Assembly (NCBI GenBank): GCA_031415055.1
Contig: JANOQZ010000010.1
Coordinates: 34,164-98,163, forward strand
Length of the DNA: 64,000 nucleotides
Reading direction: 5' to 3'
Origin: JANMOK01 sp031415055
GTDB taxonomy: Bacteria > Pseudomonadota > Alphaproteobacteria > Rhodobacterales > Rhodobacteraceae
In this document: piece by piece, positions 54,861 through 63,274 of the stretch
Layout of the letters: each line of letters begins with the position of its first letter
Numbering within the stretch: the stretch's first letter is position 1
Program-made: the position numbers and the translations under genes
Notes under the pieces: generated by a model
What the model was told of the DNA's origin: nothing
Databases searched by the model: none
Seen by the model: the letters and a program-made list of their open reading frames with translations, nothing else

Positions 54861-57158
54861 ATGAACAAGGCGATTACCGATGGCATCGACCTGATGCCGC
54901 CCCCGTTTGCCGATGGATTGACCGATTGGTCCAGCGGTGACGGCATTCCCGGATCGGCCGATTATTCGGCGGCTGCCAATGCGGCACTGGTCGCCAGCGA
55001 CCAAGATTTTGGCACCTGTCTGGAAATATTGAAAACCGCCAATGTGCAGAAACTGCGTTACAAAGGCGAAGTGCCGGTGCTGCCGGGGTGTTACTTGCGG
55101 GTGACGGCGCGGGTGAAGGCGATGAGCGGGCCTTTGGCCTCGGTTCGTATCGCGGCTTGGGCCGGGGCTGTTGGCGGCACCCATGTCAGCGGGTTGCTGG
55201 AGAACGGTGCGGCGACCGCATTGAACACCTTTGGCAAAGTTTACGAAGTCAGCGCCTATATCGGTTCGGGCAATCGCACCGGCGTCAAAATGGTTTGGGG
55301 AACCGCGGCGGTTTACGGCCATTTCGGCCTGGACATTGTTGGCGGCAATGGATCGGTTGTGCGCATTGAATCGATCCGCATTGACGACATGACCTTGACC
55401 TTTCACCGCAACCTGATGGCGAGTGCGGATGTGCGTGACTATGGGGCAAAGGGTGACGGCACCACGGACGATTCAGCAGCGTTTATCGCGGCGGATTTGG
55501 CGGCGGATGGGCGGGAAGTTGTGGTCTCGAAAGGGCACTACTTTCTCAACCAAGACGTGACGATGAAATCGCGCTGCCGCTTTGAAGGCACGGTCTCGAT
55601 GCCCGACGACAAGCGGTTTGCTTTGACCAAGAATTTCGATTTCGCCACCTATGTGGATGCCTTTGGCACCGAGACTTTGGCGCTGAAAAAGGCCTTGCAG
55701 TCGCTGTTTTATTATTCCGATCACGAATCCTTGGACCTATGCGGGCGGCGGATTTTGCTGACCGAGCCGCTTGATGTACATGCGGCAGTGGCGGGGGTTA
55801 ACTCGTTTTCCAACCGGCGGGTGCTGCGCAACGGGCAACTGGCAGCGGCGGATTCGGCGAGTTTTGATACCGAAACTTTCGTTGCGAACGCGCAGTACAT
55901 TTCGGTTGATCCGTTCGTTCTGCACAATGTCACCAATGTGGCGGCGATACCGGTCGGCTCGCTGGTGACGGGTCCGGGGGTTGGCCGCGAAATCTATGTG
56001 GTGCGCAAGAACGTGGCGTCGCAGACGCTGACGCTAAGCAATCCGCTGAATGGCGGGCCGGTGACGCAGAATTATACCTTCACCCGGTTCAAGTACCTGC
56101 TGGATTTTTCCGGCTTTGATGAAATTCAGCGGTTCCAGATCGCCGATGTCGAGTTTCTGTGCAACGGCTATGCCAGCGCCCTGATGCTGCCAAAGGCCGG
56201 TTTGGGCTGGCACGTGCGCAACTGCTGGTTCACCGCGCCGCGCGATAGGGGGATAACCTCGATTGATACCGGCTGTTATTCGATGGTCTTGGAATCCAAC
56301 GAGTTTTATTCCAACGAATATTACTTGCCAGCCGTCGAGCGCAAGACAATTGCCTTTAACGCCAATGCCAATGACCTGAAAATACGCGATAATCGGGCGG
56401 TGCGGTTTCGTCATTTTGGCGTGCTGGCCGGCGTCGGCCATATCATCAGCGGCAACCATTTCTGGCAGGGCGACGACAGTGTCGATGGCGGGCGGACGGC
56501 GGGGTTGGTTTTGACCTCGCGCAATATGAGCAGCGTGATCGACGGCAATTATGTGGACAATTGCTGGCTGGAATTCACCAATGAACACGACGCTTTTCCC
56601 AATGCCGGGCCGGGAGAGTTTGGCTTTGGCACGGTGTCGGTAACGTCCAACATTTTCCTCGCCAATACGGTGCCCAATTGGTTCACCTGGATTCATCTGG
56701 TGCCCTATGGCACCGGGCATCGGATCGACGGGATTTCGGTGATTGGCAATTCGTTCCGCGGGCTGCCGGCCAATGTGATCAACCGGGTGGAAAGTCTGGA
56801 TACTTCGAACGGGGCGATTGATTTGACCCTAACGCGCGAGTTGATCTTTGCGGCCAATTCGTTTGAATCCATCGCCATTCGCAGCCAATCGCCGGTGGTG
56901 GTCAGCCACAATCAGGTCGGTGAAGCTGCGACTTGGACGGTGCCGAGCAACGCGGTTTTGCCGTTTGGGGCGCGGGTGCTGTCGGCGGAGGGGTTAACCC
57001 CGGTGGGAGCGATTACCGATGGCGCGGGGGTGAATAACTTTGCCCAGGCCTTTGTTGTGCCGGGGATCGGCGCGGGCGGGGCGCAGGTTTCGGTGACCTG
57101 GCCGGTGCCGGTGAAAGGCAAAGTGCAGATGCGGGTCAGGGCGGATTTGGTGGGTTAG
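54861..57158 (+). CDS. Right-handed beta-helix (pectate-lyase-3-like) protein
   Basis: A 765-residue protein. After an N-terminal jelly-roll-like part (about 1-180), residues 190-220 carry DVRDYGAKGDGTTDDSAAF, the pectate lyase 3/GH28-related signature. A long beta-helix follows with N-rich turns (SSVIDGNYVDNCWLE, INRVESLDTSNG). No signal peptide. Such proteins act as polysaccharide lyases or tailspike-like depolymerases, or modify exopolysaccharide. AAAGG precedes the ATG. Confidence 0.75.
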   Translation: MNKAITDGIDLMPPPFADGLTDWSSGDGIPGSADYSAAANAALVASDQDFGTCLEILKTANVQKLRYKGEVPVLPGCYLRVTARVKAMSGPLASVRIAAWAGAVGGTHVSGLLENGAATALNTFGKVYEVSAYIGSGNRTGVKMVWGTAAVYGHFGLDIVGGNGSVVRIESIRIDDMTLTFHRNLMASADVRDYGAKGDGTTDDSAAFIAADLAADGREVVVSKGHYFLNQDVTMKSRCRFEGTVSMPDDKRFALTKNFDFATYVDAFGTETLALKKALQSLFYYSDHESLDLCGRRILLTEPLDVHAAVAGVNSFSNRRVLRNGQLAAADSASFDTETFVANAQYISVDPFVLHNVTNVAAIPVGSLVTGPGVGREIYVVRKNVASQTLTLSNPLNGGPVTQNYTFTRFKYLLDFSGFDEIQRFQIADVEFLCNGYASALMLPKAGLGWHVRNCWFTAPRDRGITSIDTGCYSMVLESNEFYSNEYYLPAVERKTIAFNANANDLKIRDNRAVRFRHFGVLAGVGHIISGNHFWQGDDSVDGGRTAGLVLTSRNMSSVIDGNYVDNCWLEFTNEHDAFPNAGPGEFGFGTVSVTSNIFLANTVPNWFTWIHLVPYGTGHRIDGISVIGNSFRGLPANVINRVESLDTSNGAIDLTLTRELIFAANSFESIAIRSQSPVVVSHNQVGEAATWTVPSNAVLPFGARVLSAEGLTPVGAITDGAGVNNFAQAFVVPGIGAGGAQVSVTWPVPVKGKVQMRVRADLVG

Positions 57159-57199
57159 ATTTTCGTCGGTTGCAGTGGTGGGCTTTGGCCCACCATTTG

Positions 57200-57373
57200 T
57201 CACGTCGGCTTGGTCGCCGCCGCGCGCTTTTTCAGCAGGTCGCGCACTGTCCGGGGCATTGGTCGGCAGCCGCCGTTGAGCGAATGCGCCAGATGCCAGT
57301 CGAGCCGCTGCTCCTCCTTTGCCCGAGCGGGCATCGGATGCGCCTTGTGCCAGACTTCGTTGATCTTGGACAT
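57200..57373 (-). CDS. Small conserved-looking cytoplasmic protein (57 aa)
   Basis: ATG at 57373 preceded by AAGGA at 8 bases; TGA at 57200. The protein begins MSKINEVWHKAHPMPARAKE and continues with RLDWHLAHSLNGGCRPMP and a basic tail ending KKRAAATKPT. The paired W-H and H residues plus a Cys resemble a small conserved family with the pattern WHxxHxxNCxCR. No partner gene is apparent; it is convergent with the beta-helix gene. Confidence 0.7.
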   Translation of the reverse strand: MSKINEVWHKAHPMPARAKEEQRLDWHLAHSLNGGCRPMPRTVRDLLKKRAAATKPT

Positions 57374-57433
57374 GGTGAGGGTCCTTGTGGATGGGGAAGA
57401 ATGGGCTGGAGTTGGTGGGAGTGCAAGGGGGTG

Positions 57434-57506
57434 GCTGTCACCCCGGACTTGATCCGGGGTCTAGTGGCAGGGTTGCTCTGGATTCCCGCCTGCGCGGGAA
57501 TGACAG
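57434..57506. repeat. REP-like double hairpin
   Basis: CCCCGGACTTGATCCGGGG and TTCCCGCCTGCGCGGGAA, separated by about 25 bp and ending TGACA. This layout is a familiar dispersed repeat in alphaproteobacterial genomes. Confidence 0.8.
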
Positions 57507-57513
57507 CGGGGAC

Positions 57514-57583
57514 GTAGGGTGGGATTCATCCCACCGTTTTGGGTGTTTTGTGAGGGCGGACGGTGGGGTGAACCCCACCCTGC
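57514..57583. repeat. Palindrome pair, copy A (flanks the GlsB-type gene)
   Basis: GTAGGGTGGGATTCATCCCACC, a 24-bp linker, then GGTGGGGTGAACCCCACCCT. About 94 percent identical to 58024-58092 (four differences in 69 bp). Confidence 0.85.
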
Positions 57584-57733
57584 GGCTGACCGCTACGGCT
57601 TGCCAACCAAACAAGCGGGCGCGGGTTAGGGCGCGCAATTCAGCCGCGATGGACAAGGATGTTGTATGCTGCAAACAAGCGTCTAGACTGGGCGCCATGA
57701 CGGTCGGCATTTTGCCCTGCCGCAGAACAAGGA

Positions 57734-57997
57734 ATGGCGGATATGACGTTCATGGGTTTGATTGTGGCGCTGGTCATCGGCGGGGTGGCCGGCTGGCTGG
57801 CCGGGCAGATCGTCAAGGGCTACGGCTTTGGCTTGATTGGCAATATCGCGGTCGGCGTGGTCGGGGCGTTTGTCGCCGGGTTCCTGCTGCCGCGGATCGG
57901 CATTTCGCTGGGCGGCGGCGTCGTTGCCTCGATCATCCATGCCACGATCGGCGCGGTTGTCTTGTTGGCGTTGATCAGGCTGGTGAAGTCGGTCTGA
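57734..57997 (+). CDS. GlsB/YeaQ/YmgE-family stress-response membrane protein
   Basis: An 87-residue protein with three hydrophobic segments and glycine-rich turns (VIGGVAGWLAGQIVKGYGFG, GNIAVGVVGAFVAGFLLP). It belongs to the transglycosylase-associated protein family, induced by stress in many bacteria. It is bracketed by two nearly identical palindrome pairs. Confidence 0.88.
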   Translation: MADMTFMGLIVALVIGGVAGWLAGQIVKGYGFGLIGNIAVGVVGAFVAGFLLPRIGISLGGGVVASIIHATIGAVVLLALIRLVKSV

Positions 57998-58023
57998 GGG
58001 AGCGGGCGCCGAAGCCCAAAAAC

Positions 58024-58092
58024 GTAGGGTGGGATTCATCCCGCCATTTTGAGTGTTTTGTGCGGGCGGACGGTGGGGTGAACCCCACCCTC
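58024..58092. repeat. Palindrome pair, copy B
   Basis: The same unit as 57514-57583, in the same orientation; the two copies lie about 510 bp apart and enclose the GlsB-type gene. Confidence 0.85.
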
Positions 58093-58116
58093 CGCTAGAG
58101 TTTTAGTTTATTGTGA

Positions 58117-58749
58117 TTGCAAGCCAATGATTGGGCCCAACGGTTTACGAGAGGGGCGAAGAAATTGAACGACTCTGATTTCGTTGCTCATTTTACTAAA
58201 GGAGACGGCGAAAAGCCGTTCGAAAACATGACCAACATGCTAAATGGTGGTGTCATTAATGCCACCATTATGCCGTGGACCAAAAATCCTGCCGCATGCT
58301 TTACCGAGTGTCCTTGGTCAAGTTTACTCGCACACACGCGACAATATTCCCCTTTTGGGATTGGATTTGCAAAACCAAGAGTCTTCGCCGCCGGTGGTGG
58401 TCCGGTATACTACGTGCGAGCTGACCACTTCGAAAAACAGAAGCACAAATGGGAAAAAGGCGTTTACACATTTGTCACTCCGTTTTGGCCCTCATACAGG
58501 CCAAACACCGAAAAGTTCAAGGCATTATTGGGCGGGCAGACCGTCGACTATTCGCACGAACGTGAATGGCGCGTGCCGCATGACTTCAAATTCAAACTTA
58601 GTCAGGTAGAGTTCGTCGTATTACCTGACTATGAGACTATGGCGCGCTTTCCTAAAGAACTCAAAGACGGTATTGGGAGAGAGAAATTCATCCTCGTGGA
58701 TGTTTATAAGCATATCGAAAAGCTTTGGCCAACTCACTTGATAAGGTGA
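58117..58749 (+). CDS. AbiGi/DUF2971-like protein, possible phage-defence component
   Basis: About 200 residues. The core has DFVAHFTKGDGE, AACFTECPWSSLLAH, YSPFGIGFAKPRVF, PVYYVRADHF and HEREWRVP, the order of motifs I associate with AbiGi antitoxin/DUF2971 proteins. The start is uncertain (TTG at 58117 or at 58165). No obvious AbiGii toxin is adjacent; the next gene encodes a membrane protein on the other strand. The composition is less GC-rich than neighbours. Confidence 0.5.
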   Translation: MQANDWAQRFTRGAKKLNDSDFVAHFTKGDGEKPFENMTNMLNGGVINATIMPWTKNPAACFTECPWSSLLAHTRQYSPFGIGFAKPRVFAAGGGPVYYVRADHFEKQKHKWEKGVYTFVTPFWPSYRPNTEKFKALLGGQTVDYSHEREWRVPHDFKFKLSQVEFVVLPDYETMARFPKELKDGIGREKFILVDVYKHIEKLWPTHLIR

Positions 58750-58773
58750 ACTCGATTCTCCAAGAGGCGCAAG

Positions 58774-58790
58774 GGATGCGCACCTTACGG
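58774..58790. repeat. Degenerate palindrome family member
   Basis: GGATGCGCACCTTACGG, the right half of a GGTGCGC...GCGCACC-CTACGG unit, between the AbiGi-like gene and the membrane protein gene. Confidence 0.5.
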
Positions 58791-58799
58791 GTCGCCTCG

Positions 58800-59516
58800 C
58801 TACGAACCAATTTGTTGGCCAATCCAAGCCGAATAAAAAAAGAATGGAACAAATCCGAACGAAAGACCAATCGGCAATGCCACAACACTTGTTAGAAACT
58901 GCGACAAGACGGCCATCAGTATGGTCCCAAGCAGAAATGAAACAAAACCAACAACAATAAAACCGGAAATGAACCATAAATTTGGAACTAAAATTAACCC
59001 AAAAGTCTCCTGAAAACTGCTGCCGTCTTCAGAACTTTTCAAGAATAAGTACAAAACAATACATGCATTTATTGACACAACAAAAGGCGATTGACCCAAG
59101 AATGGAACAAAGGAAGTTGCCAAAACCACAACAGCCAAGATTCCGCACATTTTAATTAGCGACGCAGGTTCCTGCAAAACCACGTTCCATGGCAGGTACC
59201 AGGCAGCGTCATCCGCGAGCCCCAACGCAATCGGGGCAATGGTAATAACAAAAACGAAAGTAGCAAATCCTTGAAAGATTGGTGTAATAAATATTGGTCC
59301 AAGAAACGTATACACACTAACAAAAATCGCCGCACCTCTGTCCGATGCGAACAGAACTGGATACAGCAGGATCATCGGCAGCCAAAGAAGTAACAAATAT
59401 TGCAGGCCACAAGCGTATACTTCCCAATAAGCTAGCGTGTTCAACCCGCTTCTGATCGCATCCCAGAACAAAATTTGTGCTCCAAAACGAAAGTCAAAAT
59501 CTAGCACTGGACGCAA
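58800..59516 (-). CDS. AT-rich multi-spanning membrane protein, unknown
   Basis: A 238-residue protein with six or so hydrophobic segments (YLLLLWLPMILLYPVLF, GFATFVFVITIAPIALGL, ILAVVVLATSFVPFL and others). The base composition is clearly lower in GC than uvrB next to it, suggesting acquisition together with the neighbouring AbiGi-like gene. No family recognised. Confidence 0.65.
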   Translation of the reverse strand: MRPVLDFDFRFGAQILFWDAIRSGLNTLAYWEVYACGLQYLLLLWLPMILLYPVLFASDRGAAIFVSVYTFLGPIFITPIFQGFATFVFVITIAPIALGLADDAAWYLPWNVVLQEPASLIKMCGILAVVVLATSFVPFLGQSPFVVSINACIVLYLFLKSSEDGSSFQETFGLILVPNLWFISGFIVVGFVSFLLGTILMAVLSQFLTSVVALPIGLSFGFVPFFFYSAWIGQQIGS

Positions 59517-59568
59517 AAATTGGCAACGTTGCGCTCGATTCAGTGCGTTCTGCTGGTTACTGCGTTCC

Positions 59569-61749
59569 CTACCCCCTCCTCCCCCTCTTCACCCTCTCCC
59601 CCGGCCTCCCCGCCTTCGACCGTCCACCCGCCCGCACCGCCTTCTCGCTCGCCGCCTCCACCGCGCTTTGCCGGGCCAGAGGGTCGTCGGCGACGGCCAG
59701 TTCCACGGCTTCCAGCCGTTTCACTTCGTCCCTGATCCTAGCGGCTTCCTCGAATTCCAGATTCTCGGCGGCTTTCAGCATGGCTTTGCGCAGGGCTTCG
59801 AGGTGGGTGGCGAGGTTGGCGCCGATCAGGGGTTTGGCGACCCGCGCGGTGACTCTCACCATATCGGTATCACCCTTGAACAACCCGTCGAGCACGTCGG
59901 CGACGTTTTTGCGGATGGTGGCGGGGGTGATGCCGTGCAGGACGTTATGAGCGTGCTGTTTTTCGCGGCGGCGGTTGGTTTCGCCGATGGCGCGTTCCAT
60001 CGAGCCGGTCATGCGGTCGGCATAGAGGATGACGCGGCCGTCGACGTTGCGGGCGGCGCGGCCGATAGTTTGCACCAGCGAGGTTTCCGAGCGCAGGAAG
60101 CCTTCCTTGTCGGCGTCCAGGATCGCCACCAGGGCGCATTCGGGGATGTCCAGCCCTTCGCGCAAAAGGTTGATGCCGACCAGCACGTCGAAAGCGCCGA
60201 GGCGGAGGTCGCGCAGGATCTCGATACGCTCGATGGTGTCGATGTCGGAATGCATGTAGCGCACCCGGATGCCCTGTTCGTGCAGATATTCGGTCAGGTC
60301 TTCGGCCATGCGTTTGGTCAGGGTGGTGACGAGGACGCGGTTGCCGGCGGCGGCGACGAGGCGGATTTCGTGCAGCAGGTCGTCAACTTGCGTGGTCACG
60401 GGGCGGATTTCGACCGGCGGGTCCAAGAGGCCGGTCGGGCGGATCACCTGTTCGGCGAAAACCCCGCCGGATTGCTCCAGTTCCCATTTCTGCGGGGTGG
60501 CGGAGACGAAGACGCTTTGCGGGCGCATCGCGTCCCATTCCTCAAACTTCAGCGGGCGGTTGTCCATGCAGGAGGGCAGGCGGAAGCCGTATTCGGCGAG
60601 GGTGAATTTGCGCCGGAAGTCGCCCTTGTACATGCCGCCGATCTGGGGAACGGAGACGTGGCTTTCGTCGGCGAAGACGATGGCGTTGTCGGGGATGTAT
60701 TCGAACAGGGTCGGCGGCGGCTCGCCGGGGGCGCGGCCGGTGAGGTAGCGGGAATAGTTTTCGATGCCGTTGCAGGAACCGGTGGCTTCGAGCATTTCGA
60801 GGTCGAAATTGGTGCGCTGCTCAAGCCGCTGGGTTTCCAGCAGCTTGCCTTCCTTGATCAGTTGATCGAGGCGGATTTGCAGGTCGGATTTGATGAATTT
60901 CATCGCCTGTTGCAGGGTCGGGCGGGGGGTGACGTAGTGGCTGTTGGCGTAGAGGCGGACCTTTTCCAGCTTGTCGGTGGTGGTGCCGAGCAGGGTGTCG
61001 AATTCGGCGATGCTCTCCAGTTCGTCGCCGAAGAAGGAAAACCGCCAGGCGCGGTCTTCCAGATGGGCGGGCCAGATTTCGAGGGAGTCACCGCGGACGC
61101 GGAATGAGCCGCGTTCGAAGGAGGAGTCGTTGCGGCGGTATTGCTGGGCGACGAGGTCGGCCATGATCTTGCGTTGGTCGTAAGAATTGCCGGTGATCAG
61201 GTCTTGCGTCATCGCCCCGTAAGTTTCGACCGAGCCGATGCCGTAGATGCAGGAGACCGAGGCGACGATGATGACGTCGTCGCGTTCCAAGAGCGCCCTT
61301 GTGGCCGAGTGGCGCATGCGGTCAATCTGGTCGTTGATCTGCGATTCCTTCTCGATGTAGGTGTCGGAGCGGGGGACATAGGCTTCGGGCATGTAATAAT
61401 CGTAGAACGACACGAAATATTCGACGGCATTGTCGGGGAAGAAAGCTTTGAATTCGCCGTAAAGCTGGGCGGCAAGGGTTTTGTTGGGGGCAAGGATGAT
61501 GGCAGGACGCTGGGTTTCCTCGATGATCCTCGCCATAGTAAAGGTCTTGCCGGTGCCGGTGGCGCCGAGCAGCACTTGGTTTTGTTCGCCCGAAAGGATG
61601 CCTTCGACAAGGTCTTTGATCGCCGTCGGCTGGTCACCGGCGGCGGTGAATTCGGATTGCAGGCGGAAGCGGCGGCCACCTTCGAGTTTTGGTCGGGTCA
61701 GGGCTTCGTGGCGGTGGGACAGGTTGGTGGAATCGTTGTTGTGCGGCAT
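59569..61749 (-). CDS. uvrB: Excinuclease ABC subunit B
   Basis: DNA-damage verification helicase of nucleotide excision repair, 726 residues. Walker A GATGTGKTFT lies near residue 60, the beta-hairpin region has YYMPEAYVPRSDTYIEKES, Walker B is FADESH, and the helicase part contains GINLLREGLDIPE. The C-terminal UVR motif is EFEEAARIRDEVKRLE, followed by a basic Ala/Gly/Arg-rich tail typical of alphaproteobacteria. Confidence 0.98.
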   Translation of the reverse strand: MPHNNDSTNLSHRHEALTRPKLEGGRRFRLQSEFTAAGDQPTAIKDLVEGILSGEQNQVLLGATGTGKTFTMARIIEETQRPAIILAPNKTLAAQLYGEFKAFFPDNAVEYFVSFYDYYMPEAYVPRSDTYIEKESQINDQIDRMRHSATRALLERDDVIIVASVSCIYGIGSVETYGAMTQDLITGNSYDQRKIMADLVAQQYRRNDSSFERGSFRVRGDSLEIWPAHLEDRAWRFSFFGDELESIAEFDTLLGTTTDKLEKVRLYANSHYVTPRPTLQQAMKFIKSDLQIRLDQLIKEGKLLETQRLEQRTNFDLEMLEATGSCNGIENYSRYLTGRAPGEPPPTLFEYIPDNAIVFADESHVSVPQIGGMYKGDFRRKFTLAEYGFRLPSCMDNRPLKFEEWDAMRPQSVFVSATPQKWELEQSGGVFAEQVIRPTGLLDPPVEIRPVTTQVDDLLHEIRLVAAAGNRVLVTTLTKRMAEDLTEYLHEQGIRVRYMHSDIDTIERIEILRDLRLGAFDVLVGINLLREGLDIPECALVAILDADKEGFLRSETSLVQTIGRAARNVDGRVILYADRMTGSMERAIGETNRRREKQHAHNVLHGITPATIRKNVADVLDGLFKGDTDMVRVTARVAKPLIGANLATHLEALRKAMLKAAENLEFEEAARIRDEVKRLEAVELAVADDPLARQSAVEAASEKAVRAGGRSKAGRPGERVKRGRRG

Positions 61750-61821
61750 GAGGGATTCTCGCTTGGGCCGGGTAGTATGGTCATGGTTTGTTCTGGCGGC
61801 AAGGGGGACTCGGTCGCGGGA

Positions 61822-62385
61822 TCACCTCTCAAACCTTCGATCCGGGATGAACCAGATGCAAGCGACGACTGCGACGAGGGCAAGCGACAGCCATTGGTTG
61901 ACGAAGGCCAAGGGGATGGCGGCGATATAGCAAGCCAGCGAGATTTTGCCTTTTCGGTCGCTGCCAAGGGCGCGGGCGAAATCGCTGTCGCGGCCGTGGT
62001 GGCCGATCAGGCGAATGACGAGGATGGTATAGGCGACGGCGCACATCAGCAGGTCAAAGGCGTAAAGTGCCACGGGGATGGGAGCGAAATGGTTTTCACC
62101 CATGAAGGCGGTGGCGAAGGGCATCAGCGACAGCCAGAACAGCAGGTGCAGGTTCGCCCACAGGACCGTGCCATTGATCTGTTTGACCGCTTGGAACATG
62201 TGGTGGTGGTTGTTCCAGTAGATGCCGACGTTGATAAAGCTCAAGGCATAGGACAGAAACACCGGCCAAAGCGGGATGAGGGCGGACCAGTCCTCGCCGT
62301 GGGGCACCTTAAGTTCCAGCACCATGATGGTGATGATGATGGCGATGACGCCGTCGGAAAATGCTTCGATGCGAGATTTGCCCAT
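61822..62385 (-). CDS. TMEM175-family (DUF1211) potassium channel-like protein
   Basis: A 187-residue protein with six hydrophobic segments. The first helix carries RIEAFSDGVIAIIITIMVLE, containing the FSD signature of TMEM175 channels, and NHHHMF and a conserved NL-x-LLFWLSLMPF follow. Bacterial members form tetrameric potassium-permeable channels. Monocistronic. Confidence 0.88.
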   Translation of the reverse strand: MGKSRIEAFSDGVIAIIITIMVLELKVPHGEDWSALIPLWPVFLSYALSFINVGIYWNNHHHMFQAVKQINGTVLWANLHLLFWLSLMPFATAFMGENHFAPIPVALYAFDLLMCAVAYTILVIRLIGHHGRDSDFARALGSDRKGKISLACYIAAIPLAFVNQWLSLALVAVVACIWFIPDRRFER

Positions 62386-62669
62386 GATCGTCTCCCATTT
62401 AGATTCCTTAAGGTTGCGTTAATTTTAGGTTTACACAACCTTAACGTGTTTTTTGCTTGCGCTTTGCGCAGAATCATATTAGGGATGATCGGGCAAGCAG
62501 CAAGATGGCCGCCAGCCGGGTGCAGAACCACCCACCCCACCCCTCGCACCCATGTGCCCGGTTGGCGACCCTCACCTTGCACCCTCACCTTGCACCCTCC
62601 GCAAATCGAGGCTCTTGTCATCGCTTGGTGCTTTGGCGATAAGCGAATTGATCGGCTAGGAGTGCAGAT
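62386..62669. other. Intergenic region between divergent genes
   Basis: About 285 bp, with AT-rich sequence near 62400-62460 and a tandem CACCTTGCACCCT repeat at about 62572-62600. It should contain two divergent promoters; none was assigned with confidence. Confidence 0.4.
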
Positions 62670-62981
62670 ATGTTGGCGAAAATCTATCAACCCGCGCGCA
62701 CTGCGACGCAATCCGGACAGGCCAAAAGCGACGCTTGGGTGTTGGAATATGCGCAAGATTCAATGCGTTCGGTGGACCCGCTGATGGGCTGGACGTCATC
62801 GGGCGATATGAATTCGCAGGTGAAATTGACCTTTGCCTCGCAGGAAGAAGCGGTGGCATATGCGCAAAAACACGGCATTGCGTTTCAAGTGGAGCAACCG
62901 CAAAAGCGCAAGCAAGTGATCCGCCCCGGTGGCTATGGCGATAATTTCGCCTTTTCGCGCAAGGGTGCGTGGACGCACTGA
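62670..62981 (+). CDS. NADH dehydrogenase accessory subunit, NDUFS4-like
   Basis: A 103-residue protein with the ETC complex I conserved region: MLAKIYQPARTATQSGQ, then WVLEYAQDSMRSVDPLMGWT and a C-terminal YGDNFAFSRKGAWTH. Alphaproteobacterial complex I carries this mitochondrial-type subunit. It is monocistronic on the plus strand. Confidence 0.93.
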   Translation: MLAKIYQPARTATQSGQAKSDAWVLEYAQDSMRSVDPLMGWTSSGDMNSQVKLTFASQEEAVAYAQKHGIAFQVEQPQKRKQVIRPGGYGDNFAFSRKGAWTH

Positions 62982-63274
62982 CTGATTCTAAACACCAGGG
63001 TAACGACGCGGCCCGATTCGGCGGGAATAAGGCCGAAATGTCGAGAAATCTGCGGGTAAAGTGATCGAATTCGATACGGCGCTGATTTTCATGAAGTGTA
63101 TGAATTAGCTAGATTAAAATTGCTTCTTGGCCGCGAAGTGTTGGACGTCTACCTTACCCCAGCGTCAATTGCAGCAAAATAATGCAAAAATGTTGACTTT
63201 TCGTCCCTGAACCCGCATTGTCGTCTGGTAAGTGTATGGGAACCGGACGCGTTTCGTGCCGGGTTTGTGTAAAG

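Noticed and set aside
57434..57506. Intrinsic terminator after the 57-residue gene region
   Set aside because: Two hairpins without a U tract and with a layout I recognise as a dispersed REP-like repeat.
59437..61107. 556-codon plus-strand ORF opposite uvrB
   Set aside because: It mirrors uvrB codons in antisense and is low in recognisable domains; the uvrB frame is unambiguous.
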